Below, one piece after another: positions 31,726 through 39,715 of a DNA stretch of 64,000 nt. The number at the start of each line of letters is the position of its first letter. The stretch's first letter is position 1. Source of the stretch: Pseudarthrobacter oxydans. GTDB taxonomy: Bacteria > Actinomycetota > Actinomycetes > Actinomycetales > Micrococcaceae. Under the pieces are notes generated by a model, which did not search any database, was not told the DNA's origin, and saw only the letters and a list, made by a program, of their open reading frames with translations. The stretch covers positions 2,108,001 to 2,172,000 of the forward strand of contig NZ_CP139438.1 in the NCBI RefSeq assembly GCF_034258515.1, read 5' to 3'. The translations under genes were made by a program, and so were the position numbers.

Positions 31726-32940
31726 GTGCTCAAGATCGGGTTGACGGGCGGCATCGCCTCAGGAAAATCAGTGGTTGCCTTGCGCCTGAAGGAACGCGGC
31801 GCGGTGCTGGTGGATGCTGATGCATTGGCGCGGGAAGTGGTGGAGCCGGGCTCCGAGGGCCTGGACAGCGTTGTGGCTGAGTTTGGCCGGGATGTCCTTG
31901 GCCCGGATGGCCGCCTTGACCGGCCCAGGCTCGGGGACCTGGTCTTTGGAGATCCGGCACGGCTCGCGGTGCTGAATGGAATCGTCCACCCCTTGGTCCG
32001 TTCGCGTGCGGCCGCCATCGTGGAAGCTGCAGCAGGAGATGCCGTCGTGGTGCAGGACATTCCCCTGCTGGTGGAAACCGGACAGGGGAGCGACTTCCAC
32101 CTTGTGGTGGTGGTCGACGCGCCGGACGACGTGCGGCTCCAGCGAATGCTGGAGCACCGCGGGATGACGCGCGAAGCTGCACTGTCGCGGATGGCTGCGC
32201 AGGCAACGCGGGAGGAACGGCTGGCCGCTGCCGACGTCGTCCTGGACAACTCCGGCAGCGTGCAGCACCTGCTGGACCAGGTGGACCGGCTCTGGGAAGA
32301 CCGTCTGGTGCCCTTCGTCCGCAACCTCGCCGCGGGCAGGCGTGCGCCGAGGAACTGCGGTCCTGTCCTGGAGCCGTTTCGGGAGGAATGGGCCAAGGAG
32401 GCGGCCAGGATCTCCGCGAGGCTGAAGACCGCGGCCCCCGGGCTCATCCTGGCGGTGGACCACATTGGCTCCACGTCCGTCCCCGGGCTCGCTGCCAAGA
32501 ACGTCATAGACCTGCAGGTTGCGGTTTCCGGCCTGGACGCTGCAGACACTGCTGCACCCCTGCTGGCGGCAGCCGGGTTCCCCTTGGTGCCCGGTGCCGG
32601 GTCCGATACGCCCAAGCCGTCGGCGCCGGATCCCGGGCAGTGGCAGAAACGGTTCCATGCCAACGCGGACCCCGGGCGTCCGGTCAACATCCACGTCCGT
32701 GTTGCCGGCTCGCCCGGATGGCGCTATGCCTTGATGTTCCGGGACTGGCTGCGTGCCGACCCGTCCGCACGCACGCTGTATGCACGGCATAAGGCAGGCC
32801 TTGCGGGACGTTTCGCCGGGTCGGCGGGCACCAGGGCGTACGCAGAGGCCAAGGAACCGTGGTTCACGGACGTTGCCTGGCCCCTCATGTCCGCCTGGGC
32901 CGAGGAGACCGGCTGGGCGCCGCCGTCGTACGCGTCCTGA
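31726..32940 (+). CDS. coaE: Dephospho-CoA kinase fused to a GrpB domain
   Basis: 404 residues. The first about 200 are dephospho-CoA kinase (Walker A GLTGGIASGKS at 6-16, LVDADALAREVV near 28), which catalyses the last step of coenzyme A synthesis. Residues about 205-404 are a GrpB/UPF0157 nucleotidyltransferase-like domain (VDHIGSTSVPGLAAKNVIDL near residue 245). This CoaE-GrpB fusion is known in actinobacteria. GTG at 31726 follows TAGGGT (31714-31719) by 6 bases, another leaderless-type start. The GrpB half's role is unknown; in mycobacteria the extension is reported to assist the kinase, as I recall. Confidence 0.92.
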   Translation: MLKIGLTGGIASGKSVVALRLKERGAVLVDADALAREVVEPGSEGLDSVVAEFGRDVLGPDGRLDRPRLGDLVFGDPARLAVLNGIVHPLVRSRAAAIVEAAAGDAVVVQDIPLLVETGQGSDFHLVVVVDAPDDVRLQRMLEHRGMTREAALSRMAAQATREERLAAADVVLDNSGSVQHLLDQVDRLWEDRLVPFVRNLAAGRRAPRNCGPVLEPFREEWAKEAARISARLKTAAPGLILAVDHIGSTSVPGLAAKNVIDLQVAVSGLDAADTAAPLLAAAGFPLVPGAGSDTPKPSAPDPGQWQKRFHANADPGRPVNIHVRVAGSPGWRYALMFRDWLRADPSARTLYARHKAGLAGRFAGSAGTRAYAEAKEPWFTDVAWPLMSAWAEETGWAPPSYAS

Positions 32941-33021
32941 AGGCATCCGCGGACCGGCGGAGCTGTTCGCCCGTAACGGACGGGCCGCAATACTGTCGGT
33001 GCCCGGTTGTAGATTAGATCC

Positions 33022-35118
33022 ATGAGCCTTGCGCAGGATATCAACCGTGTTGTGGCGCCCTTTGAGGTCATCAGCGAATTCAAGCCCGCCGGCGACCAGC
33101 CCGCCGCCATTGCCGAACTGACGGAGCGCATCAGGAACGGCGAGAAGGACGTGGTGCTGCTCGGTGCCACGGGTACGGGCAAGAGCGCCACCACCGCCTG
33201 GCTTATCGAGCAGGTGCAGCGGCCCACCTTGGTGATGGTCCAGAACAAGACCCTTGCGGCGCAGCTGGCCAACGAATTCCGCGAGCTGCTGCCAAACAAC
33301 GCGGTGGAGTACTTCGTTTCCTACTACGACTACTACCAGCCCGAGGCCTACGTCGCCCAGACGGACACCTTCATCGAGAAGGACTCCTCCATTAACGAGG
33401 AAGTTGAAAGGCTCCGCCACTCAGCCACCAACGCCCTGCTGACCCGCCGGGACGTGATCGTCGTCGCCACTGTCTCCTGCATCTACGGCCTGGGCACGCC
33501 CGAGGAATACATCGCAGGAATGGTCACGCTCCGCAAGGGGGCGGAGATGAACCGTGACGACCTCCTCCGCAAATTCGTGTCCATGCAGTACGCCCGCAAC
33601 GACATGGATTTCCATCGGGGCACGTTCCGCGTCCGCGGGGACACGGTGGAGATCATCCCGATGTACGAGGAACTGGCTATCCGGATCGAGTTCTTCGGGG
33701 ATGAGATCGAGAATATCCAGACACTCCACCCGCTGACCGGTGAGGTGATCCGCGACGAAGAGGAAATGTACGTCTTCCCCGCGTCGCACTACGTGGCTGG
33801 ACCCGAACGGATGTCCCGGGCCATCAAGCGGATCGAGGATGAGCTCGCTGATCGGCTGAAGGTACTGGAAAGCCAGAACAAGCTGGTGGAAGCGCAGCGG
33901 CTCCGGATGCGGACCATGTACGACCTCGAGATGATGCAGCAGATGGGCTTCTGCAACGGCATCGAGAACTATTCGGCGCACATCGACGGCCGCGCCCCCG
34001 GAACGGCCCCCCACTGCCTCCTGGACTACTTCCCGGACGACTTCCTCCTGGTGGTGGACGAGTCCCACGTGACCATCCCGCAGATCGGCGCCATGTACGA
34101 AGGCGACATGTCGCGCAAGCGGAACCTGGTGGACTTCGGCTTCCGCCTGCCCTCGGCCATGGACAACAGGCCGCTGAAATGGGACGAGTTCCTGCAACGC
34201 GTTGGCCAGACCGTTTACCTGTCCGCCACGCCGGGCAAGTATGAACTGGGCAAGGCCGACGGTTTTGTGCAGCAGATCATCCGGCCCACGGGCCTCATCG
34301 ATCCCGAGGTGGTGGTGAAGCCCACCAAGGGTCAGATCGACGACCTGCTGGGCGAGATCAAGACCCGCACGGACAAGAACGAGCGCATCCTGGTCACTAC
34401 CCTGACCAAGCGGATGGCCGAGGACCTTACGGACTACCTCCTCGGGCATGGCATCAAGGTGGAGTACCTGCACTCCGACGTCGACACCCTGCGGCGCGTG
34501 GAGCTGCTGCGCGAACTCCGGATGGGCAAGTTCGACGTCCTGGTGGGCATCAACCTGCTCCGTGAGGGCCTGGACCTTCCTGAAGTGTCCCTTGTCAGCA
34601 TCCTCGATGCGGACAAGGAGGGCTTCCTGCGGTCGTCCACGTCCCTGATCCAGACGATCGGCCGCGCTGCCCGCAACGTCTCCGGCCAGGTGCACATGTA
34701 CGCCGACCGCATCACGGACTCCATGGCGCAGGCCATCGACGAGACAAACCGTCGCCGCGCCATCCAGGTTGCCTACAACACCGAACACGGCGTGGACCCG
34801 CAGCCGCTGCGGAAGAAGATCGCCGACATCACGGACCAACTGGCCAAGGAAGACGCCGATACCCAGGAGCTGCTTAAGAACAACCGGCTGGCCAAGGGAG
34901 GAAAGCGGAAGTCCGCCGCAAAGGGTGCCGCCCAGGTCCGCTCGGACGGCCTGGCAGCGGCCCCGGCCGAGGACCTGGTGGGCCTGATCGAACAGCTGAC
35001 GGAGCAGATGCACGGCGCTGCTGCCGAGCTGCAGTTCGAAGTGGCCGCCAGGATCAGGGACGAGGTCAGCGAGCTGAAGAAGGAGCTCCGGCAGATGCAG
35101 GCTGCCGGGCACGCCTGA
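33022..35118 (+). CDS. uvrB: Excinuclease ABC subunit B
   Basis: 698 residues, full-length UvrB helicase-like subunit of nucleotide excision repair. Walker A ([11 protein letters not shown]) near residue 51, the beta-hairpin [11 protein letters not shown] near 105 that probes damage, [17 protein letters not shown] near 352, QTIGRAARN motif VI near 548, and a C-terminal UVR domain for UvrC contact are visible. ATG 33022 follows TAGATT (33010-33015) by 6 bases. No LexA box was found upstream, unlike uvrA. The open frame on the other strand is a codon-bias artefact. Confidence 0.97.
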   Translation: MSLAQDINRVVAPFEVISEFKPAGDQPAAIAELTERIRNGEKDVVLLGATGTGKSATTAWLIEQVQRPTLVMVQNKTLAAQLANEFRELLPNNAVEYFVSYYDYYQPEAYVAQTDTFIEKDSSINEEVERLRHSATNALLTRRDVIVVATVSCIYGLGTPEEYIAGMVTLRKGAEMNRDDLLRKFVSMQYARNDMDFHRGTFRVRGDTVEIIPMYEELAIRIEFFGDEIENIQTLHPLTGEVIRDEEEMYVFPASHYVAGPERMSRAIKRIEDELADRLKVLESQNKLVEAQRLRMRTMYDLEMMQQMGFCNGIENYSAHIDGRAPGTAPHCLLDYFPDDFLLVVDESHVTIPQIGAMYEGDMSRKRNLVDFGFRLPSAMDNRPLKWDEFLQRVGQTVYLSATPGKYELGKADGFVQQIIRPTGLIDPEVVVKPTKGQIDDLLGEIKTRTDKNERILVTTLTKRMAEDLTDYLLGHGIKVEYLHSDVDTLRRVELLRELRMGKFDVLVGINLLREGLDLPEVSLVSILDADKEGFLRSSTSLIQTIGRAARNVSGQVHMYADRITDSMAQAIDETNRRRAIQVAYNTEHGVDPQPLRKKIADITDQLAKEDADTQELLKNNRLAKGGKRKSAAKGAAQVRSDGLAAAPAEDLVGLIEQLTEQMHGAAAELQFEVAARIRDEVSELKKELRQMQAAGHA

Positions 35119-35139
35119 CACAAACATCAACAGGGGACG

Positions 35140-35154
35140 GGCGGGCGGCCCGCC
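35140..35154 (+). terminator. Candidate terminator after uvrB
   Basis: GGCGGG / CCCGCC stem with the loop CGG, 22 bases after the uvrB stop and just before the terC leader. It has no T-run, so it is only weakly supported. Confidence 0.3.
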
Positions 35155-35173
35155 TGGGGTAGAGTTAACGTCA

Positions 35174-35294
35174 CGTAGGGGAGTATCCCGAGCGCTACGA
35201 TCGTCAACACGCAGGGCATGGTTGCCCCGCCGGGCGTAGCGGGCCGCCGTTTCAGCACCAAGTGCGCAGGCAGGCCGGAGAGACTTACACCGCA
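35174..35294 (+). promoter_or_regulatory. yybP-ykoY family riboswitch (manganese-sensing) upstream of terC
   Basis: The leader carries both conserved ends of the yybP-ykoY element: TAGGGGAGTATCCC at about 35177-35189 and GGAGAGACTTACACC at 35278-35292, with TCGTCAACACG between them. The family binds Mn2+ and controls metal exporters such as MntP and TerC/YkoY proteins. The likely -10 TAGAGT is at 35160-35165. The ribosome binding site (GAAAGG) follows about 14 bases after the element, so control could be by exposing translation initiation. Identification is from sequence motifs only. Confidence 0.82.
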
Positions 35295-35321
35295 TCTCTG
35301 TACCCTGCGAAAGGCTACCCT

Positions 35322-36350
35322 GTGCTCGAATTGCCCGTCTGGTTTGAGGTCGGCTCCTTTGTCGTCCTTGGCCTGATCCTCCTGACCGACCTTCTCCTGG
35401 TGGTCCGCCGCCCGCACGAACCCTCCATGAAGGAAGCCGGACTCTGGGTGGCCTTCTACGTCACCCTGGCCCTGGTGTTCGCCGGCGCCATGTTCGCTTT
35501 CACCGGCCCGGAATTCGGCGGCCAGTTCGTCGCCGGCTGGGTGACGGAATACAGCCTCAGCATCGACAACCTGTTTGTCTTCATCATCATCATGGCCAGG
35601 TTCTCCGTGCCCCGGAAGTACCAGCAGGAAGTGCTGATGGTGGGCATCATCATCGCCCTGATCCTGCGCGGCATCTTCATCCTGCTCGGCGCGATCGTGA
35701 TCGAGCAGTTCAGCTGGGTGTTCTACATCTTCGGCGCGTTCCTGCTCTGGACCGCATGGAAGCAGGCCCAGGACGAGGGCGAAGACGAAGAAGACCGGGA
35801 GAACCCGCTGATCGCCAAGATCCGCAAGGTCATCCCCATGTCCGAGAAGTTCGACGGCGGCAAGCTGCGCACCACCGTGAACGGCAAGAAGGTCTTCACG
35901 CCCATGCTGATCGTGTTCATCACCATCGGCCTCACGGACCTGCTCTTCGCCGTCGACTCCATCCCGGCAATCTTCGGCCTCACCCAGAGCCCCTTCATCG
36001 TGTTCACGGCCAACCTGTTCGCCCTGATGGGCCTGCGCCAGCTGTACTTCCTGCTCGGCGGCCTCATGAACCGCCTGATCTACCTGAAGCACGCGCTGTC
36101 CTTCATCCTCGCGTTCATCGGCGTCAAGCTGGTCCTGCACGCCATGCACGTCAACGAGCTTCCGTTCATCAACGGCGGGCAGCACATTGAATGGGCCCCC
36201 GAAATCCCCACGTTCGTTTCCCTGGGCGTCATCGTTGGCACCATCGTCATCGCGGTGGTCGCGAGCCTGGTCAGCTCCAAGGCCAAGGAAGCGCACCTGG
36301 ACCCCCGCCTCGAGGAGGACGTCCGGAGGAGCCACAGCGACGCCGAGTAG
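35322..36350 (+). CDS. TerC/Alx-family membrane metal exporter
   Basis: 342 residues with about eight transmembrane helices of the TerC/YkoY family. GWVTEYSLSIDNLFVFIIIM and GLTDLLFAVDSIPAIFGLTQ are the duplicated family motifs with their membrane-embedded acids (SxDN, AxDS). The GTG start at 35322 has GAAAGG upstream and follows the yybP-ykoY riboswitch, which supports export of Mn2+ as the role. A 14-base-pair terminator follows. It is independent of uvrB. Confidence 0.9.
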   Translation: MLELPVWFEVGSFVVLGLILLTDLLLVVRRPHEPSMKEAGLWVAFYVTLALVFAGAMFAFTGPEFGGQFVAGWVTEYSLSIDNLFVFIIIMARFSVPRKYQQEVLMVGIIIALILRGIFILLGAIVIEQFSWVFYIFGAFLLWTAWKQAQDEGEDEEDRENPLIAKIRKVIPMSEKFDGGKLRTTVNGKKVFTPMLIVFITIGLTDLLFAVDSIPAIFGLTQSPFIVFTANLFALMGLRQLYFLLGGLMNRLIYLKHALSFILAFIGVKLVLHAMHVNELPFINGGQHIEWAPEIPTFVSLGVIVGTIVIAVVASLVSSKAKEAHLDPRLEEDVRRSHSDAE

Positions 36351-36373
36351 GCGTCCCTGGTCCTCCTGACCCG

Positions 36374-36408
36374 GACAATCCCGGCCGTATCCTGCGGCCG
36401 GGATTGTC
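36374..36408 (+). terminator. Intrinsic terminator of the TerC gene
   Basis: Perfect 14-base-pair stem (36374-36387 with 36395-36408) with a 7-base loop, followed by GCTTTAAAT. It lies 24 bases after the stop, before the next gene. Confidence 0.82.
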
Positions 36409-36456
36409 GCTTTAAATCCCCTCTGCAGGAGGCGCATGGGGGACTATGCTCGGACC

Positions 36457-37845
36457 ATGGCCCCCACCCTGATATCGGACCAACAGGTGCGCCTCGTGCA
36501 GCGGCGCACGGTGGTGCTGCTGAGCGCGGCCCAGATTTTTGGCGGAATCGGCACCGGTGCCACGGTTTCGATCGGGTCCATACTCGCCGTCGAACTGTCC
36601 GGATCGAGTGCCTGGGCCGGCGCCGTCGCCACGGTCATGACCCTCGGCGCAGCCCTGGCTGCCCTGCCGCTTGCCTCGCTGGCGGACCGCCGGGGACGCC
36701 GGATCGGCCAGGTGGCCGGGCTGTCCGCGGCCCTCGCAGGCACGGTCCTGATGGTGCTCGCGGTGGTGTCCGGCCTTTTCGTCCTGCTGGTGCTCGGCGC
36801 AGCCGGGATCGGTGTGGGTACCGCCGCCAGCCTGCAGGCCCGCTTCGCCGCCGTCGACCTTGCGGACCCGGAGCACCGCGGCAGGGCCCTGTCCGCCGTG
36901 GTGTGGGCCGTAACCGTTGGCGCCGTCGCCGGACCCAACCTCATCCAGCCCGGCACCGTGGTGGGACAGGCGCTGGGCCTTCCGCCGGTGGCAGGGCCTT
37001 TCGTGATTGCCGGCGCCGGGCTTCTCCTGGCGAACGTCCTGCTTTTTACCGGCCTGCGGCCGGATCCGCTGCTGCTGGCCAGGGAACTTGCGCCGCAGCA
37101 GGCGGGCACCGGCGCCCCCGGCACGGCACAACAAACGCCGGCAGCACCGGAGGGCAGCGGCGCGGGGGCAGGCAGCAACGGGCACGCAAAGCGCGACGGC
37201 GGCTCGCTGGTCCGCGGGCTCCGGGCCATCCGCGGCTCCCGGACCGCGCTCCTGGCAGTGGCCGCCGTCGTCGGGGCCCACGCGGTGATGGTGGGCGTGA
37301 TGTCCATGACGCCACTCCACCTGCAGGAACTGGTCGAAGGGCCGGGCGCGAGCCACGCCGGCCACACGGCGTCCGGTGACGTCCTGGTGATCATCGGTTT
37401 CACCATTTCGCTGCACATCGCCGGGATGTTCGCTTTGTCGCCGGTGATGGGCTGGCTGACGGACAAGGCCGGCAGGGCGCAGACCATCATGATTGGCTTC
37501 ACCCTGCTGATCACCGCCGTAGCTGTTGCCGGATTCGGCCAGGCATCCACGGGGGCGGTGGCGGCAGGCCTGGTTTTGCTGGGCCTGGGCTGGTCCGCGG
37601 CCACGGTGTCCGGTTCCACCCTGCTTGCCGAGAGCGTCGGCCGGGAGGCCCGTGTAGTGGTGCAGGGGGTTTCGGACATGCTCATGGGTGCAGCGGGGGC
37701 CGTGGGCGGGGCGGTGTCGGGGCTGGTCCTCAGCTGGATCGGCTACCTGGGCCTGAACCTGCTGGGCGGCGTGGTGGGCGCAGCCGTCCTGGCCGCGGCG
37801 TTCGTGACTGTGGTGGCCGGCCGGCGCGAGTCAGCGCCCGCCTGA
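36457..37845 (+). CDS. MFS transporter
   Basis: 462 residues with about 12 predicted transmembrane helices and the MFS motif LASLADRRGRRIGQVAG between helices 2 and 3. A long cytoplasmic loop rich in Ala/Pro/Gly lies near residue 220. The family exports small molecules; the substrate is unknown and no resistance context is seen. The ATG at 36457 was chosen over the ATG at 36436 because TATGCT (36445-36450) lies 6 bases before it. Its 3' end overlaps the convergent iminopeptidase by 15 bases. Confidence 0.85.
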   Translation: MAPTLISDQQVRLVQRRTVVLLSAAQIFGGIGTGATVSIGSILAVELSGSSAWAGAVATVMTLGAALAALPLASLADRRGRRIGQVAGLSAALAGTVLMVLAVVSGLFVLLVLGAAGIGVGTAASLQARFAAVDLADPEHRGRALSAVVWAVTVGAVAGPNLIQPGTVVGQALGLPPVAGPFVIAGAGLLLANVLLFTGLRPDPLLLARELAPQQAGTGAPGTAQQTPAAPEGSGAGAGSNGHAKRDGGSLVRGLRAIRGSRTALLAVAAVVGAHAVMVGVMSMTPLHLQELVEGPGASHAGHTASGDVLVIIGFTISLHIAGMFALSPVMGWLTDKAGRAQTIMIGFTLLITAVAVAGFGQASTGAVAAGLVLLGLGWSAATVSGSTLLAESVGREARVVVQGVSDMLMGAAGAVGGAVSGLVLSWIGYLGLNLLGGVVGAAVLAAAFVTVVAGRRESAPA

Positions 37846-39165
37846 CCTGGCCATACCCAGCAGCCTGGCGAAGATCGCCTCCCCGTCGTCGGCGATGCCA
37901 TCATGGTGAAAGTCGCCGGTCTCCCAGACCTGCAGCCCGCGCACCGCGGACGCTGTTTCCAGGGAGAGTTTCCGGTCCACATAGATGTCGTCCGAGTAGA
38001 CGGCGGCCGCCGCCGGAACGGTATTGGCCCCCAGCCGGGCAACATCGTAGAGCGGCTTCCAGTCCGTTTTGGCTGCAAGCAGGTCCGCCACGTCCCGGAG
38101 GGGCTGAAGCGCGGGGTCCTGTTCGAAGTACCACGGATAAACCATCTCGCCCGTCAGCAGCAGCGGCTCGGCGTCCGGCCGGAACTCCGGGTAGTCCGCC
38201 AATACCCGCCAGGCGGACCAGCCGGTCGCCTGCCCCTGGCCGTAGATGGATTCATGCATCAGCGCGTAGAGGGGATTGGACCGGCGCGATACGATGCCCT
38301 GCACCTGGTCCAGGAAGGCATCCGAGAGCCGGGTGCCTTCCGCTGTTTCCGTGAAGGCGTCCTCCAGCAGGTGATGCAGGCTGTCCACGCGCGTATTGCC
38401 GCCGAGGAAGGAACCCACCATCTGGAAGCGCTCCACGGTGAGCGGGCCGCCGTCGGGAAGGAACTCCGGGGTGCTCCTAAGGTGGCGGGCAATCCGGTCA
38501 ACCATGTCCCGGTCCTCCGGGTACCAGCCGAAGTACTCGGCGTTGCGGGCCGCAACGCGCTGGAACGTAGCCCGGTAGACGTCATCGGCCGGGCCGGTCA
38601 GCGGCGCAAGGCCGCCGGTCACCAGGACCTCCTTCAGGCCCTCCGGTGCAAAGGACAGGTACGTCAGTGCGCAGAAGCCGCCGTAGCTCTGGCCGTACAC
38701 CGTCCACGGGCCCGCCCCCAGGGCATCCCGGATCAGCTCGGCGTCGGCCACGATGGAATCCGCACGGAAATGCTCCAGGTACGCGGCCTGGTCGGCGGCG
38801 GACCCCCGCAGCGGCAGGGTGTTCCGGTCCGCAGGCGTGGAGAGCCCCGTTCCGCGCTGGTCCAGCATGAGGATCCGGAAGTCCTTGGCAGCCGCTTTGC
38901 TCCAGCCGCCCAGCGAGCCAAACCTGTTGCCGCGCCCGCCGGGACCGCCCTGGAGGAACAGGAGCCACGGAAGACCCGCGGCCTGGTTCTCGCTGTGCGC
39001 GGCCGAAACGTACTCCCGGGCAAAGACGGTGATTGTTTCGCCCGAGGGGGAAGAATGGTCCAGCGGCACTGTGAAAAAGTGCTCCGTGGTCCGCATCCCG
39101 CGGAACTGGTGCTTCGCCCTTACCTCATGCCTTGCCCGGACCGCCGGGCCTGCCGGCGATGGCAT
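37831..39165 (-). CDS. Proline iminopeptidase-like alpha/beta hydrolase (S33)
   Basis: About 444 residues of the S33 alpha/beta hydrolase family that removes N-terminal proline. LLFLQGGPGGRGNRFG near residue 68 is the family's oxyanion signature (HGGPG-like), DQRGTGLS at 102-109 is typical, and YGQSYGGF carries the nucleophile Ser160. The start is uncertain: ATG 39180 overlaps the stop of the acetyltransferase upstream (ATGGCTAG), while ATG 39165 lies just after it; 39165 is given here. Both imply coupling to that gene. The 3' end overlaps the MFS gene by 15 bases. Confidence 0.85.
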   Translation of the reverse strand: MPSPAGPAVRARHEVRAKHQFRGMRTTEHFFTVPLDHSSPSGETITVFAREYVSAAHSENQAAGLPWLLFLQGGPGGRGNRFGSLGGWSKAAAKDFRILMLDQRGTGLSTPADRNTLPLRGSAADQAAYLEHFRADSIVADAELIRDALGAGPWTVYGQSYGGFCALTYLSFAPEGLKEVLVTGGLAPLTGPADDVYRATFQRVAARNAEYFGWYPEDRDMVDRIARHLRSTPEFLPDGGPLTVERFQMVGSFLGGNTRVDSLHHLLEDAFTETAEGTRLSDAFLDQVQGIVSRRSNPLYALMHESIYGQGQATGWSAWRVLADYPEFRPDAEPLLLTGEMVYPWYFEQDPALQPLRDVADLLAAKTDWKPLYDVARLGANTVPAAAAVYSDDIYVDRKLSLETASAVRGLQVWETGDFHHDGIADDGEAIFARLLGMARSGGR

Positions 39166-39172
39166 CCCTGCA

Positions 39173-39673
39173 CTAGCCATTGGCAGGGGCGGGGACGGCA
39201 CTGCCGAACTGTTCGAGGGCCTGGCCGGTGAGCCGGAACGTGGACCAGCCGTCCATGGGCCTGGCGCCGAGGCGCCGGTAGAAGTTGATGGACGGCTCAT
39301 TCCAGTCAAGGACGCTCCACTCCACCCTGGCGTAGCCGTTCTCCACGGCGATGGCGGCAAGGTGCTGGAGCAGGGCCTTTCCGTGTCCTTCGCCGCGGGC
39401 TTCCGGGCTCACGTAAAGGTCCTCCAGGTAGATGCCGTGCACGCCTTCCCAGGTGGAATAGTTCAGGAACCACAAAGCGAACCCCTGGACTTCGCCGGCC
39501 CCGTTCTCTGCCATGGCAGCGAACACGCGCGGGTTCTCTCCGAACAGCACCTGCTGCAGCATCCCGGGGGTGTTCCGGACGGCGTCAGGTTCCTTCTCGT
39601 AGTGCGCCAGTTCGTGGATCATCCGGAGGATTGCGGCTACGTCTTGCGGGGTTGCGGGGCGGATTACACTCAT
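39173..39673 (-). CDS. GNAT family N-acetyltransferase, diamine acetyltransferase-like
   Basis: 166 residues of the spermidine/diamine acetyltransferase-like GNAT group: MIHELAHYEKEPDAV near residue 18 matches the SSAT N-terminal motif and LYVSPEARGEGHGKALLQHL near 90 is the acetyl-CoA loop, followed by WSVLDWNEPSINFYRRLGA. It may acetylate polyamines or amino acids. TAAGCT lies 6 bases before the ATG on the minus strand. The following iminopeptidase gene begins at or just before its stop, so the two are one operon. Confidence 0.85.
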   Translation of the reverse strand: MSVIRPATPQDVAAILRMIHELAHYEKEPDAVRNTPGMLQQVLFGENPRVFAAMAENGAGEVQGFALWFLNYSTWEGVHGIYLEDLYVSPEARGEGHGKALLQHLAAIAVENGYARVEWSVLDWNEPSINFYRRLGARPMDGWSTFRLTGQALEQFGSAVPAPANG

Positions 39674-39715
39674 TGTTCGAGCTTACCGCCGGCACCCGGC
39701 AGGCGCTGGCAGCGT

